From assembly GCA_002702065.1 (NCBI GenBank), contig NZXX01000012.1:248001-312000 (forward strand): a stretch of 64,000 nucleotides of DNA. Reading direction: 5' to 3'. Below are positions 17,136 through 25,559 of the stretch, one piece after another (the stretch's first letter is position 1; every line of letters starts with the position of its first letter). This DNA comes from Anaerolineaceae bacterium (GTDB taxonomy: Bacteria; Chloroflexota; Anaerolineae; Aggregatilineales; Phototrophicaceae). A model generated the notes under the pieces. The model saw nothing but the letters and a program-made list of their open reading frames with translations. It searched no databases and was not told where the DNA came from. A program made the translations under genes and the position numbers.

Positions 17136-17582
17136 ATGGGGGACAATCATATGGAAAATCGGACATATCCACGCCGACGATTGAACCGTGCCGTATTGGC
17201 CAGCGGGCTGATCGTGCTTGGCATGCTCTTGATGGCGATCAATTTTGTTAATCTGCGGTCGGCGCCGCATGACTTTTCAGCAATTGCGTCCGACCTGGGT
17301 ACATCGGTTGGTGAGGCTGCTGGTAGTATTGGCGGTTCCATCGGCGAAGCGGCTGGCTCTGTCGGCTCGTCGATTGGCGAAGCCGCCGGGTCGCTTGGGG
17401 AAAGCGCTGGCAATCTGTTTGGCGAAGTCGGGCGCTCCATCGGCGATTTCTTTGGTGGACAGCCACAGGCAGCCCCGTCATTGATCGGTGGTCTGTGGCC
17501 GCTGCTGCTGATCGCCGTCGGGGTCTTCCTCATTTTGCGCCGCCCCACGGCCCGCGAAAAAGTCAAACATGATGACCTCTAG
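17136..17582 (+). CDS. Small two-span membrane protein with Gly/Ala/Ser repeats
   Basis: 148 residues. AGGAAG lies 5 bases before the ATG. A basic N-terminus (P-R-R-R) leads into a first span (about 19-41). A repeat region (about 56-107) carries about four copies of an 11-residue unit of the form G-S-x-I-G-E-A-A-G-S-x, and a second span (about 116-135) has the L-W-P-L-L-L-I-A-V-G-V pattern seen in LiaI/LiaF-type proteins. The same W-P-L pattern occurs in the two membrane-anchored toast-rack proteins downstream. First gene of the cassette; role unknown. Confidence 0.75.
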   Translation: MGDNHMENRTYPRRRLNRAVLASGLIVLGMLLMAINFVNLRSAPHDFSAIASDLGTSVGEAAGSIGGSIGEAAGSVGSSIGEAAGSLGESAGNLFGEVGRSIGDFFGGQPQAAPSLIGGLWPLLLIAVGVFLILRRPTAREKVKHDDL

Positions 17583-17653
17583 GCCCAGGCTGCTATACGC
17601 AATTCGTATTGCACAATTGGCTGACTAATCACCTTCCTTCAGGAGGAATAAAC

Positions 17654-18619
17654 ATGGGTGAAGTGCGGGAATACCGGTTGGGTAACCGGTCTTTGTTCTG
17701 GCCGCTGGTTTTAATCACCATCGGCGTGTTATGGCTGTTGAGCAACCTGGGGGTTATCAGCGCGGCAAACCTGTTTGTGCTGGTCCGGCTGTGGCCGCTG
17801 CTGCTCATCATTGTCGGGCTGGACCTGCTGTTCGGTCGCCAGTCCCGGTCCATGGGCAATCTGATTGGCGTGGGCGCGGTCGTGCTGATTGTCTTCGTGG
17901 TACTGGTCGGGCCGTCGCTGGGTCTGGCAGGGCCGAACCTGGACATCACGCAGTCGTCATTCAACGAACCGGTTGAGGACGCGACCGATGCCACGATCAA
18001 CCTCGATCTTTCGCTGGCGGCTACCTCGATCTATACGCTGACTGATTCCAATGATCTGTTCACGGCGGAAGTCTCGCATGTCGGCGAACTGGATTATTCT
18101 GTATCCGGCAATACGTCCAAAACTATCCGTCTGGCACAGCGCGATACGGATTCCACCGATGGATTTATGGGGCTGGATTTTCTGGCACCGGTTTTTGGCG
18201 TCCAGCGGGACGAACTCTACTGGCGTGTCGGGCTATCGCCCGATGTGCTGCTAACACTGAATATTGACGGTGGCGTGGGCCAGACGGACTTTGATCTGAG
18301 CGGCCTGCAACTGGAGTCGGTGTCCATCAATGGCGGTGTGGGTGAAATCAACCTGACGCTGCCGGCTGCCCAGGACACAACCTATGAAGTTGCCCTGAAT
18401 GGCGGGGTGGGGTCGGTCAATATCGACGTGCCGGAAGGCGCCGCTGTGCGCATGATGGGCAATGGCGGCATCGGCAATATTACGGTGCCAGCGGGCTTTA
18501 CCCGGGTCGGAGACGATGACGACGATGATGGTGTATGGCAGACGACCGGTTATGAGGATTCGGCTCCGCATATTCTGATCAACTACAATGGAGGTATCGG
18601 GGCGCTGACGCTCCGCTGA
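17654..18619 (+). CDS. LiaF-like membrane protein with toast-rack domain (paralogue 1)
   Basis: 321 residues from the ATG at 17654, chosen because a perfect AGGAGG (17641-17646) precedes it by 7 bases; the frame is open to 17609. Three N-terminal spans (about 10-28, 36-54 and 64-85) contain the R-L-W-P-L-L-L-I pattern. The C-terminal 200 residues are beta-rich, with recurrent N-G-G-V-G turns (five or more) typical of the toast-rack/DUF4097-like fold of LiaF proteins. In Bacillus, LiaF restrains an envelope-stress kinase; here the role is inferred only. Member of a four-paralogue tandem array. Confidence 0.85.
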   Translation: MGEVREYRLGNRSLFWPLVLITIGVLWLLSNLGVISAANLFVLVRLWPLLLIIVGLDLLFGRQSRSMGNLIGVGAVVLIVFVVLVGPSLGLAGPNLDITQSSFNEPVEDATDATINLDLSLAATSIYTLTDSNDLFTAEVSHVGELDYSVSGNTSKTIRLAQRDTDSTDGFMGLDFLAPVFGVQRDELYWRVGLSPDVLLTLNIDGGVGQTDFDLSGLQLESVSINGGVGEINLTLPAAQDTTYEVALNGGVGSVNIDVPEGAAVRMMGNGGIGNITVPAGFTRVGDDDDDDGVWQTTGYEDSAPHILINYNGGIGALTLR

Positions 18620-18645
18620 GCCTTTCGTACACAAAAGGATGTCGT

Positions 18646-19500
18646 ATGAAATTCAGGTTGATCTGGCTGGCAGGGCTGAGTCTGGTATTCGCGGCCTGTT
18701 CCGGGGCCAACACGCCGCAGGAAGCCGTCGACAAAACAGAGTCGTTCGCGGCAGCCATCGACGGCGCAGCGTCGGCAGCAGTCATCGTGGACGTGCCGTT
18801 TGAGAAAGCCTTTGTCAGTGCGCTGGCGGATTCACCCAATCTGATCGAAGCCGAGACGGAATTTATCGGCGCAATGACCTTCACCAGTGAAGGCGATGAG
18901 GCGAAAACGGTCACGCTGGCCGAAGATACGCAGGGGCAAACCTACACGGGTGACCGCGTGCTGCGCTGGAATGTGCTGCTGACGCCTGACGTGCCGCTTG
19001 ACCTGACGCTGCGTGTGGCGTCTGGCGAACTGGCGCTGGACGCAGCCGGGCTGGACCTGACCGGCGTTGCGCTGACAGTCGCATCAGGGTTGATTGACGC
19101 GAACCTGCCGGCGCTCGATATTGCACCGCCGGTTACGGTGGATGTGGCGGGTGGCGCGGTCACCTTGAATCTGGCGGAAGGCAGCGCGGCGGATGTAACG
19201 CAGGTCAACGTGGGGGCTGGCCAGTTCAACCTGAATGTGGGCGAGAATGCGGCCCTGAATGTGGCGAATGTCAACATTGGCGCTGGTGAGATGGTGCTGG
19301 ATATTCCGAGGGGCGCGGCCATACGGCTCGAAATCAAGAGCGTTGCAGCCGGGTCGGTGAATCTGGCGTTCAGCCTGACGCGTGTCGAAGGCACAGATGC
19401 CGACGAAGGAATCTGGCAGACGGAAGGTTTCGACAGCGCGGAAAATCCGATTACGGTCGTAATTGAGAGCATCGCGGCGGGGCGCTTCGAACTCCGCTGA
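18646..19500 (+). CDS. Toast-rack lipoprotein (paralogue 2)
   Basis: 284 residues. The N-terminus is a lipoprotein signal (hydrophobic core about 6-16, Cys at 18 in F-A-A-C-S-G), so the mature protein should be lipid-anchored. The rest is a beta-rich toast-rack domain with V-N-V-G-A-G-Q-type and V-A-S-G-type turns in the places where its paralogues have G-G-V-G. It shares the closing motif D-E-G-I-W-Q-T-E-G-F with the preceding paralogue. In the operon, 26 bases after it. Confidence 0.8.
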   Translation: MKFRLIWLAGLSLVFAACSGANTPQEAVDKTESFAAAIDGAASAAVIVDVPFEKAFVSALADSPNLIEAETEFIGAMTFTSEGDEAKTVTLAEDTQGQTYTGDRVLRWNVLLTPDVPLDLTLRVASGELALDAAGLDLTGVALTVASGLIDANLPALDIAPPVTVDVAGGAVTLNLAEGSAADVTQVNVGAGQFNLNVGENAALNVANVNIGAGEMVLDIPRGAAIRLEIKSVAAGSVNLAFSLTRVEGTDADEGIWQTEGFDSAENPITVVIESIAAGRFELR

Positions 19501-19517
19501 ATTGAAGAAAGCAAAGG

Positions 19518-20447
19518 ATGATGAGCGAAGAAAAGCGAAAGAATGCGAATACGCCGGATAATCGAACCGGGGCCTATATTCTGATCGGGCTGGGGGTGGT
19601 TTTCCTGCTGGTTAACGTTTTCGACATCAATTTTAGCCGCCTGTGGCCGCTGGTGCTGGTGGCCGTCGGCGTTTACATGCTGATTGGCCGAGGGGGGTTC
19701 GGCAGTGCGGGGGCGAAAACCGGGCATTATCGCGCACCGCTGGAGGATGCACGTACGGCGGATGTCGAAATGCACCTGTCGGTTGGCGAAGCGCGTGTCG
19801 AGACACTGGCCGCGGGCGATGACCTGATTGACGCGGAACTGACGTATGTGGGCGACATTCACTTTGATGTCTCTGGCGCGGAAAACAAGGTGGTGCGCCT
19901 GCACCAGACCGCGGACAGCACCTGGCAGTGGATCAACCCCGGCAACTGGTTCAGCGGCGGTGGCAAGTACGACTGGCGGATTGGCCTGACCCCGAAGATT
20001 CCCATGCGGCTGAATATTCGGGGCGGCCTGGGCCAATCGGAGCTGAATCTGCGCCATCTCAACGTCACGGACCTGCGCTTAAGCGGTGGCGCGGGCCAGA
20101 TGAAGGTGCTGCTGCCTGCCTCGGAAACCGGCTACGACGCGCGTTTCGAGGGTGGACTCGGCCAGGCCGATCTGGATATTCCACCCAGCACCAGTATGAC
20201 ACTGGAATTGCGCGGCGGCGTCGGGCAGATCAACGTGGACCTGCCCATCGACGTGGCGGTGCGCCTGCGGGCCAAAGGTGGGGTGGGCGATGTAAAAGTG
20301 CCATCCCGGCTGGTGCAGGTGCGCACAAGCGATGCGGAATTCGAGCTGGGGAAAAGTGGTGAATGGGAGTCGGCTGACTTTGTGAATGCCGATCATCAGA
20401 TCACGATTAATTACGAAGGTGGCGTTGGGGAACTGCGCGTACGCTGA
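19518..20447 (+). CDS. LiaF-like membrane protein with toast-rack domain (paralogue 3)
   Basis: 309 residues. Two N-terminal spans (about 18-36 and 42-58) carry the R-L-W-P-L-V-L-V-A-V-G-V pattern. A D-A-R-T-A-D-V-E-M-H opening leads into the toast-rack domain, with G-G-L-G-Q, G-G-A-G-Q and G-G-V-G-Q turns at near-regular spacing (about residues 168, 188, 213 and 234). It starts 17 bases after the lipoprotein gene. Same fold as its neighbours but a different anchor. Confidence 0.85.
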   Translation: MMSEEKRKNANTPDNRTGAYILIGLGVVFLLVNVFDINFSRLWPLVLVAVGVYMLIGRGGFGSAGAKTGHYRAPLEDARTADVEMHLSVGEARVETLAAGDDLIDAELTYVGDIHFDVSGAENKVVRLHQTADSTWQWINPGNWFSGGGKYDWRIGLTPKIPMRLNIRGGLGQSELNLRHLNVTDLRLSGGAGQMKVLLPASETGYDARFEGGLGQADLDIPPSTSMTLELRGGVGQINVDLPIDVAVRLRAKGGVGDVKVPSRLVQVRTSDAEFELGKSGEWESADFVNADHQITINYEGGVGELRVR

Positions 20448-20516
20448 CCAGTTTTGAACAGTTCGGCATCATCGTTCGTAATACCGGGTGAATGGACATC
20501 CGAGTAAAGGTCGATC

Positions 20517-21434
20517 ATGAGTAAAGAAAAGCAGAAATACGAAACTGAATGGTCATTCTCGTTTGGTAATCTGGGCGAGAGCATCAGTAATACGATGGCA
20601 TCTCTGGGCATCGCGGAAGATGCTGAGGTGAAAACGGCGCATTTTGAGGACCCGCTTGAAGACGCGCAGTCGGCACGGGTGGTACTGGAACCGACCATTG
20701 GGCGGGCGGTGGTCAGCGCGCTGCCGGATGATTCCGACCTGTTGATTGACGCTGATCTCACCTACATAGGCGAGGCGCGTTTCGAAGTCGAGACGGGAGA
20801 GACGCATAAGTCGGTGCGGCTGCGCCAGCAGATCAAGAATGACGTCCTCAAGCCGCTGAAGGATGCGCTGGGGTCGTTTCGGCGGCGCGACGAATTGCAA
20901 TGGATCATGCGCCTGACACCGCGTATCCCGCTTGATCTGCGCATCAACAACGGCGTGACCGCCAATGACTTTGACCTGCGCGGGCTGCAACTGACGCGCC
21001 TGAGCATCAACGGCGGCACCGGTAAAACCGATCTGCACCTGCCGGTCATGACCGAACGTGCGAAGGTTGCCCTCAACAGCGGCACGGGCGAACTGAATAT
21101 TGATGTACCGGCCTGGTCAGACATTGACCTGGACATCAACAACGGCACCGGCAAGACAAGCGTCGTTTTCGGTGCCGATGCGGCTGCCGCTGCGCACATC
21201 TCCGGGGGCGTCGGCCAGTGTGTGATCACCATACCGGCGGGTGCGGCGGTGCGCCTGCATGCGACAACGGGCCTGGGCAAAGTGTCGGTTCCGGAAAACT
21301 TTACCGCCGTGAACGTCGATCAGTTTGTGGCGACGGTCGGCAAATGGGAAACGCCCAACTATGTCAGCGCCGATCGCAAAATCGACATCCGCTACGAAGG
21401 CGGCATTGGAGCGCTTCAGATCGAACTGGCCTGA
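20517..21434 (+). CDS. Soluble toast-rack protein (paralogue 4)
   Basis: 305 residues. No signal peptide or membrane span; the N-terminus is charged (K-E-K-Q-K-Y-E-T-E-W). The toast-rack domain has N-G-G-T-G-K, N-S-G-T-G-E and N-N-G-T-G-K turns and ends, like its paralogues, in Y-E-G-G-I-G-A-L-Q. If truly cytosolic it would be the intracellular counterpart of the anchored paralogues. It is the last gene of the cassette and is followed by a terminator. Confidence 0.82.
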   Translation: MSKEKQKYETEWSFSFGNLGESISNTMASLGIAEDAEVKTAHFEDPLEDAQSARVVLEPTIGRAVVSALPDDSDLLIDADLTYIGEARFEVETGETHKSVRLRQQIKNDVLKPLKDALGSFRRRDELQWIMRLTPRIPLDLRINNGVTANDFDLRGLQLTRLSINGGTGKTDLHLPVMTERAKVALNSGTGELNIDVPAWSDIDLDINNGTGKTSVVFGADAAAAAHISGGVGQCVITIPAGAAVRLHATTGLGKVSVPENFTAVNVDQFVATVGKWETPNYVSADRKIDIRYEGGIGALQIELA

Positions 21435-21460
21435 CCCACCCTCCACTCGCTGCGCAATCG

Positions 21461-21491
21461 AACCAGGGAGTCCAACCTCCCTGGTTTTTTT
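21461..21491 (+). terminator. Intrinsic terminator closing the toast-rack cassette
   Basis: AACCAGGGAG (21461-21470) pairs perfectly with CTCCCTGGTT (21477-21486) around a 6-base loop, followed by seven T. Confidence 0.9.
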
Positions 21492-21521
21492 GTGTCCTCA
21501 AGCGGCCTCTTGTGAACACGG

Positions 21522-21527
21522 TATAAT
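21522..21527 (+). promoter_or_regulatory. -10 element TATAAT for the HEAT-repeat gene
   Basis: Perfect TATAAT just after the terminator and 43 bases ahead of the HEAT gene ATG. No -35 or TG extension. Confidence 0.55.
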
Positions 21528-21570
21528 AAAGGCTGTTCCAATACTTATTTCATCAATCGGGGGAAGTTCG

Positions 21571-22683
21571 ATGACTGACAGCCGACCTGAACTTGAGCAG
21601 CTTATTGACGGGCTTGGGGACCCGGCCAACCGGGAAAGTGTGCCATCGAAACTGTATGAGTATGGTGAGGCTGCTGTCGACCCCCTGATTGCGGCGCTGC
21701 AAGCGGATGATGAACAGCTGCGCAAGGGCGCTGCCTGGGCGATTGGCCGGGTGATCAACAGTGACCTGGGGGTTGCCCTGCTGCCAGTGGCGCAGGAACC
21801 GCTGATTGAATGCCTGACCGGGGATGAATCCGGGCGGGTGCGGTTGCAGGCGCTGAATACCTTGATCGCGCTGTCGAACAGCGAAAACCGGGCCGCACTG
21901 TTGGAGCCGATGATGGCTGCCCTGTCCGATTCGCAGGAACCCGTACGCATGGAAGCCATACGCTGGTTGGGCCAGTTTGGTGATGCGGATGCGCTAAAAC
22001 CGCTGCTGGCGGTGCTGCAAGAAGACGCGTCGGATAAGGTCAAAGGGCGGGCGGCATATGCGCTGGCCTCCATCGAGCCAGACCTGAAGACGCTGTCATC
22101 TGCCGGTGACGCCGGTGTGCGGGCCTTGATCACGGCGACAAAGGATGAGGAACGCGGTATCCGGCTGCGGGCGATCTGGGCGCTGGGCATTCTGAAGCCA
22201 GCCGAAGCCTCACGGGTGTTAATGGATATTCTGGAACAGAATGGCAACGTGCCCGAAAAACGCAAGGCTGCCGAATCGCTCGGCCAGATTGGTGATCGCA
22301 GCGCGCTGGATGCACTCATGATCGCGCTTCAGTTCGATGCGCATGAAGGCGTGCGCAGTTCCGCTGCGGATGCGCTGGGTATGATCGGTGATGAACGGGC
22401 GCTGAACATGCTGATCCGTGCGCTTCACAGCGACGCAACGCCATCCGTCCGTGCCAGTGCCGCCAGGGCGCTCGAAGCGCTCGGTGACGCAGGCGCAGTG
22501 GAACCACTTATTCTGGCGCTGGAAGATGAGCATCATGATGTGCGATTTCGGGCGGTGAACGCGCTGGGCAAGCTGGGCGACGCGCGCGCAGTGGAACCGC
22601 TTCAGACGCTCTTGCAGGATTCACAATTTAACAAGCAGATTCGTGTCGCCGTCGAGCAGGCTCTCGGTGCGATCAACGCTTAA
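21571..22683 (+). CDS. HEAT-repeat protein
   Basis: 370 residues from the ATG at 21571, chosen for the preceding GGGGGAAG; the frame is open further upstream through the terminator, which cannot be coding. About eleven HEAT (PBS-lyase-like) repeats fill the protein, with the recurring pattern D-x-x-V-R-x-x-A-x-x-A-L-G and D-x-R-A-V/L-x-x-L. No catalytic motif. Such solenoids act as scaffolds or in phycobilin-lyase-like chemistry; scaffold is the safer guess. The RNA methyltransferase gene follows after 12 bases. Confidence 0.88.
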   Translation: MTDSRPELEQLIDGLGDPANRESVPSKLYEYGEAAVDPLIAALQADDEQLRKGAAWAIGRVINSDLGVALLPVAQEPLIECLTGDESGRVRLQALNTLIALSNSENRAALLEPMMAALSDSQEPVRMEAIRWLGQFGDADALKPLLAVLQEDASDKVKGRAAYALASIEPDLKTLSSAGDAGVRALITATKDEERGIRLRAIWALGILKPAEASRVLMDILEQNGNVPEKRKAAESLGQIGDRSALDALMIALQFDAHEGVRSSAADALGMIGDERALNMLIRALHSDATPSVRASAARALEALGDAGAVEPLILALEDEHHDVRFRAVNALGKLGDARAVEPLQTLLQDSQFNKQIRVAVEQALGAINA

Positions 22684-22695
22684 CAACAGGACTCT

Positions 22696-23934
22696 ATGAA
22701 CGACGAAACCATTGAAGTGGAATTGACCGCTATGGCGCACGGTGGCAGTGCGCTGGGGCGTTATGAAAAACGGACGGTCTTTGTACCATACACGATCCCC
22801 GGTGAACGGGTGCTGGCCGAGATTGTCGAGGACCGGGGGCGGGTGGCCTTCGCCAGAGGCGTGCAGCTGCTGGATGCATCGGCGGACCGGGTCTACCCGC
22901 GTTGTCCACATTTTGGGCCGGGCCGCTGTGGGCAGTGCCACTGGCAGCACATTGATTACCCGGCGCAGCTTCTGCTCAAGCAGGATGTGCTGGCCGACCA
23001 GCTGGCGCGCATTGGCGGGGTTGATGACGCGGACGTTCAGCCGGTGATTCCCAGCGAACAGATCTGGGATTACAACTATCACATGACCATGATCGCACGC
23101 GAGGATGGTCAGCCGGGCTTTGCTGCGACGGATGGCGACCGCGTGATCCTGATTGATGAATGTCATATCCTGCACCCGGACCTGCTGGCCTTGTATGAAA
23201 CGCTCGATCTGCAATTTGATGGCCTGCGGCGGATGCGGTTGCAGATCGGCATGGATGGCAGCCCCATGCTGATTCTAACAATGGCCGACGATAACGCGCC
23301 GGAACTGCATCTGGATTTGCCGGCCAGCGTCAACATGATCCTGTTCGATAACGAACCGGTGAACCTGATCGGCGACTCGCATTCGCGCTACCTCGTGAAT
23401 GAGCAGTCATTCCGTGTCACTGCCGGGAGCGATTTTCGCCCGCATGTGGCCCAGATTCCCCGGCTGGTGCAGGTGGTCCTGTCGATGCTTGAACTGACAG
23501 GCATCGAATCGGTGCTGGATTTGTACGGCGGCGTGGGGGTCTTCAGCGCTTTTCTGACCCATCAGGCGGACCTCGTCACGCTGGTCGATAGTTACCCGCC
23601 TGCCGTCACCGACGCCGAAGTCAACCTGGCAGACTTTGAAAATGTAGACCTGATCGAAGGCCCGGTTGAGGAGGTGCTGCCTGACCTCGAAGATGAATAT
23701 GACGCGGCGGTGCTGGACCCGCCCGGTGAAGGCCTGAGCATCGATGCTGTTGACCTGCTGGCCGAAATGAAAATACCGCGACTGGTCTATGTGTCCAGCG
23801 ACCCGGCGACCCTGGCCCGCGACGCCCGACGCCTGTGCAATCAGGGTTATGTGCTGCGGACAGTTCAGCCGATTGACCTTGCCCCGCAAACCTATTACAT
23901 CGATTCGGTGGCGCTTCTGGAATACAACCTGTAA
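22696..23934 (+). CDS. TrmA/RlmD-family RNA methyltransferase with altered catalytic residues
   Basis: 412 residues. A TRAM-like N-terminal domain (about 1-60) is followed by a Fe-S type Cys cluster (C-P-H-F-G-P-G-R-C-G-Q-C-H-W-Q-H, about 72-87) and a Rossmann SAM domain with motif I Y-G-G-V-G-V-F (about 276-282) and L-D-P-P-G-E-G (about 338-344). The family nucleophile sits in S-C-N-P; here the segment reads V-S-S-D-P (about 364-368), with Ser in place of Cys. The C-terminal general-base Glu is Asp in Y-I-D-S-V-A-L-L. The family makes 5-methyluridine in tRNA or 23S rRNA, but activity is doubtful here. Confidence 0.85.
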   Translation: MNDETIEVELTAMAHGGSALGRYEKRTVFVPYTIPGERVLAEIVEDRGRVAFARGVQLLDASADRVYPRCPHFGPGRCGQCHWQHIDYPAQLLLKQDVLADQLARIGGVDDADVQPVIPSEQIWDYNYHMTMIAREDGQPGFAATDGDRVILIDECHILHPDLLALYETLDLQFDGLRRMRLQIGMDGSPMLILTMADDNAPELHLDLPASVNMILFDNEPVNLIGDSHSRYLVNEQSFRVTAGSDFRPHVAQIPRLVQVVLSMLELTGIESVLDLYGGVGVFSAFLTHQADLVTLVDSYPPAVTDAEVNLADFENVDLIEGPVEEVLPDLEDEYDAAVLDPPGEGLSIDAVDLLAEMKIPRLVYVSSDPATLARDARRLCNQGYVLRTVQPIDLAPQTYYIDSVALLEYNL

Positions 23935-23945
23935 GTCACTTCGTT

Positions 23946-23951
23946 TACAAT
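23946..23951 (+). promoter_or_regulatory. Candidate -10 TACAAT for the phosphatase gene
   Basis: TACAAT (5 of 6) lies 35 bases ahead of the next ATG. No -35 seen. Confidence 0.4.
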
Positions 23952-23986
23952 AAGGCTGTTACCCGAAACAGAACGGAGCAGCAGGG

Positions 23987-24784
23987 ATGAATTTACAGGT
24001 CATACGCGGTACGGTAACGGGCATCGCCCATCAAGCCGGTGCCATTGTGTTGCAGCATTATAATCAGCCTCATCTGGAGGAAACCAAAGCCTCCGTCTTC
24101 GATATTGTCACGGATGCGGACAAGGCATCTGAAAAGCTGATCGTGGATGCGCTGTGCGAACATTTCCCCGGTCATCATATTGTCGGCGAGGAAGGCGGCG
24201 GGATGGGCGCGCCGGCAGATGAGGCGGACTATTTCTGGTTTATCGACCCTATCGATGGCACCATCAACTTTGCCAACAACATCCCCTTCTTTTCTATCAG
24301 CATTGCCCTGACCGACCGTGACCTGAAGCCGCTGGTTGGCGTGGTGCTCAACCCGGTGTCGAACGAATTGTTCAGTGCGGCTGCCGGGCAGGGGGCGACC
24401 CGGAATGGTGAGTCTATTCATGTATCAGCGGCCCCTATGCTGGAAAGTGCGATTTTGTGCACCGGCTTCCCCTATGATGTCCCCAGCCAAAAACGCATAA
24501 ATGTGGAGCCATTTGTCGAATTTCTGTCGCAAACGCGGGGGATGCGGCGCTTCGGGTCGGCGGCGCTGGACCTGAGCTTCGTGGCCTGCGGGCGGCTGGA
24601 TGGCTGGTGGGAAAACCGCTTAAATCCGTGGGATTGTATGGCCGGTATTCTGATCGTGCGGGAGGCGGGTGGTAAAGTCACCGATTACAGCGGCGGCGAG
24701 GCGCGGCTCGATGGCAAGGAACTGATCGCCAGCAACGGGCATCTGCACGAAGCGATGCGGGCGGTGATCCACAAGTACCCGTGA
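23987..24784 (+). CDS. Inositol monophosphatase family protein
   Basis: 265 residues, normal for the family. The Mg-binding motifs are complete: G-E-E-G (about 66-69), D-P-I-D-G-T-I-N-F (about 85-93) and W-D-C-M-A-G (about 207-212). Substrates in the family include inositol-1-phosphate, histidinol phosphate, fructose-1,6-bisphosphate and 3'-phosphoadenosine phosphate, which cannot be told apart here. The fold and metal site are certain. A ribosome site GGAG-type lies before the ATG. Converges on the FHA gene with a 5-base gap. Confidence 0.92.
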   Translation: MNLQVIRGTVTGIAHQAGAIVLQHYNQPHLEETKASVFDIVTDADKASEKLIVDALCEHFPGHHIVGEEGGGMGAPADEADYFWFIDPIDGTINFANNIPFFSISIALTDRDLKPLVGVVLNPVSNELFSAAAGQGATRNGESIHVSAAPMLESAILCTGFPYDVPSQKRINVEPFVEFLSQTRGMRRFGSAALDLSFVACGRLDGWWENRLNPWDCMAGILIVREAGGKVTDYSGGEARLDGKELIASNGHLHEAMRAVIHKYP

Positions 24785-24789
24785 TGGCG

Positions 24790-25485
24790 CTACGCTTCGC
24801 GGAACAGCACCAGCGTCGCGCCGAAAGCAATCAGGTCACCATCGCTCAGATGGCGGCCTTTTTCGCTGACCGGTGAGCCATTGACCATTGTGCCGTTGGC
24901 GCTGCCCATATCGCGGATCGTCCACACATTGTCGATCAGTTCAAGCTGGGCGTGCGGGCGCGAGACTGCCGGGTCTTGCAGCGCGACTTCCCACGAGGCT
25001 TTGCTGGTGGCGCGCCCAACCGTGATCTTCTTCAGCAGCAGCGGAATGGTCTGGCCTTCCTGCGGGCCGGTGGTGATAATCAGTTTGCCTTTGCCGGTGC
25101 CATTGGTGGGTGTAATCAAGGTGCCATGCTCCTGTGCGTGGCGTTCATCTTCGGGCGTGACGGTGGCCGAAAAATGCAGCACCGGTACGTACAGCCGCAC
25201 CTCGTCGCCGCTGGCCAGTGGGAAGGCGCCGTCGAGCTGGCGGTCGTTGACGAAGGTGCCGTTGGCGCTGCCCAGATCGGTGATCATAAAGACGCCATCG
25301 CGATAATTGATGACCGCGTGCTGCCGCGAGACGTGCTGCTCCGGTATGCAGATGTCGTTGTTTTCCATCCGCCCAATCGACGCGGTCGCACCTTCGGTCA
25401 GCACGAACTCCCGCGTTTCTTCGGTCTTCGGGTCTGTCCAGGTAATTTTGGCGAGGCTGATGGGGTGTTGCTCGATTGCAGTCAT
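24790..25485 (-). CDS. Double FHA-domain protein
   Basis: 231 residues with two forkhead-associated domains (about 30-105 and 150-228). Each shows the phosphothreonine-binding core: I-G-R ... S-R-Q-H-A ... G-S-A-N-G-T-F-V-N in the first, and V-G-R ... S-R-P-H-A ... G-S-A-N-G-T-M-V-N in the second. No membrane span. It probably reads phosphothreonine marks set by Hanks-type kinases such as the kinase-receiver fusion in this window, though no direct link is shown. Confidence 0.94.
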   Translation of the reverse strand: MTAIEQHPISLAKITWTDPKTEETREFVLTEGATASIGRMENNDICIPEQHVSRQHAVINYRDGVFMITDLGSANGTFVNDRQLDGAFPLASGDEVRLYVPVLHFSATVTPEDERHAQEHGTLITPTNGTGKGKLIITTGPQEGQTIPLLLKKITVGRATSKASWEVALQDPAVSRPHAQLELIDNVWTIRDMGSANGTMVNGSPVSEKGRHLSDGDLIAFGATLVLFREA

Positions 25486-25527
25486 ATGACCTTATACTCA
25501 GGCAATAATGACAAAGATGATGCCACG

Positions 25528-25536
25528 AGTATATCA
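25528..25536 (-). promoter_or_regulatory. Extended -10 promoter TGATATACT for the FHA gene
   Basis: On the minus strand TGA-TATACT lies 42 bases ahead of the FHA gene ATG. Confidence 0.5.
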
Positions 25537-25559
25537 CAGGATGATTGGCAGGGTGTGCG

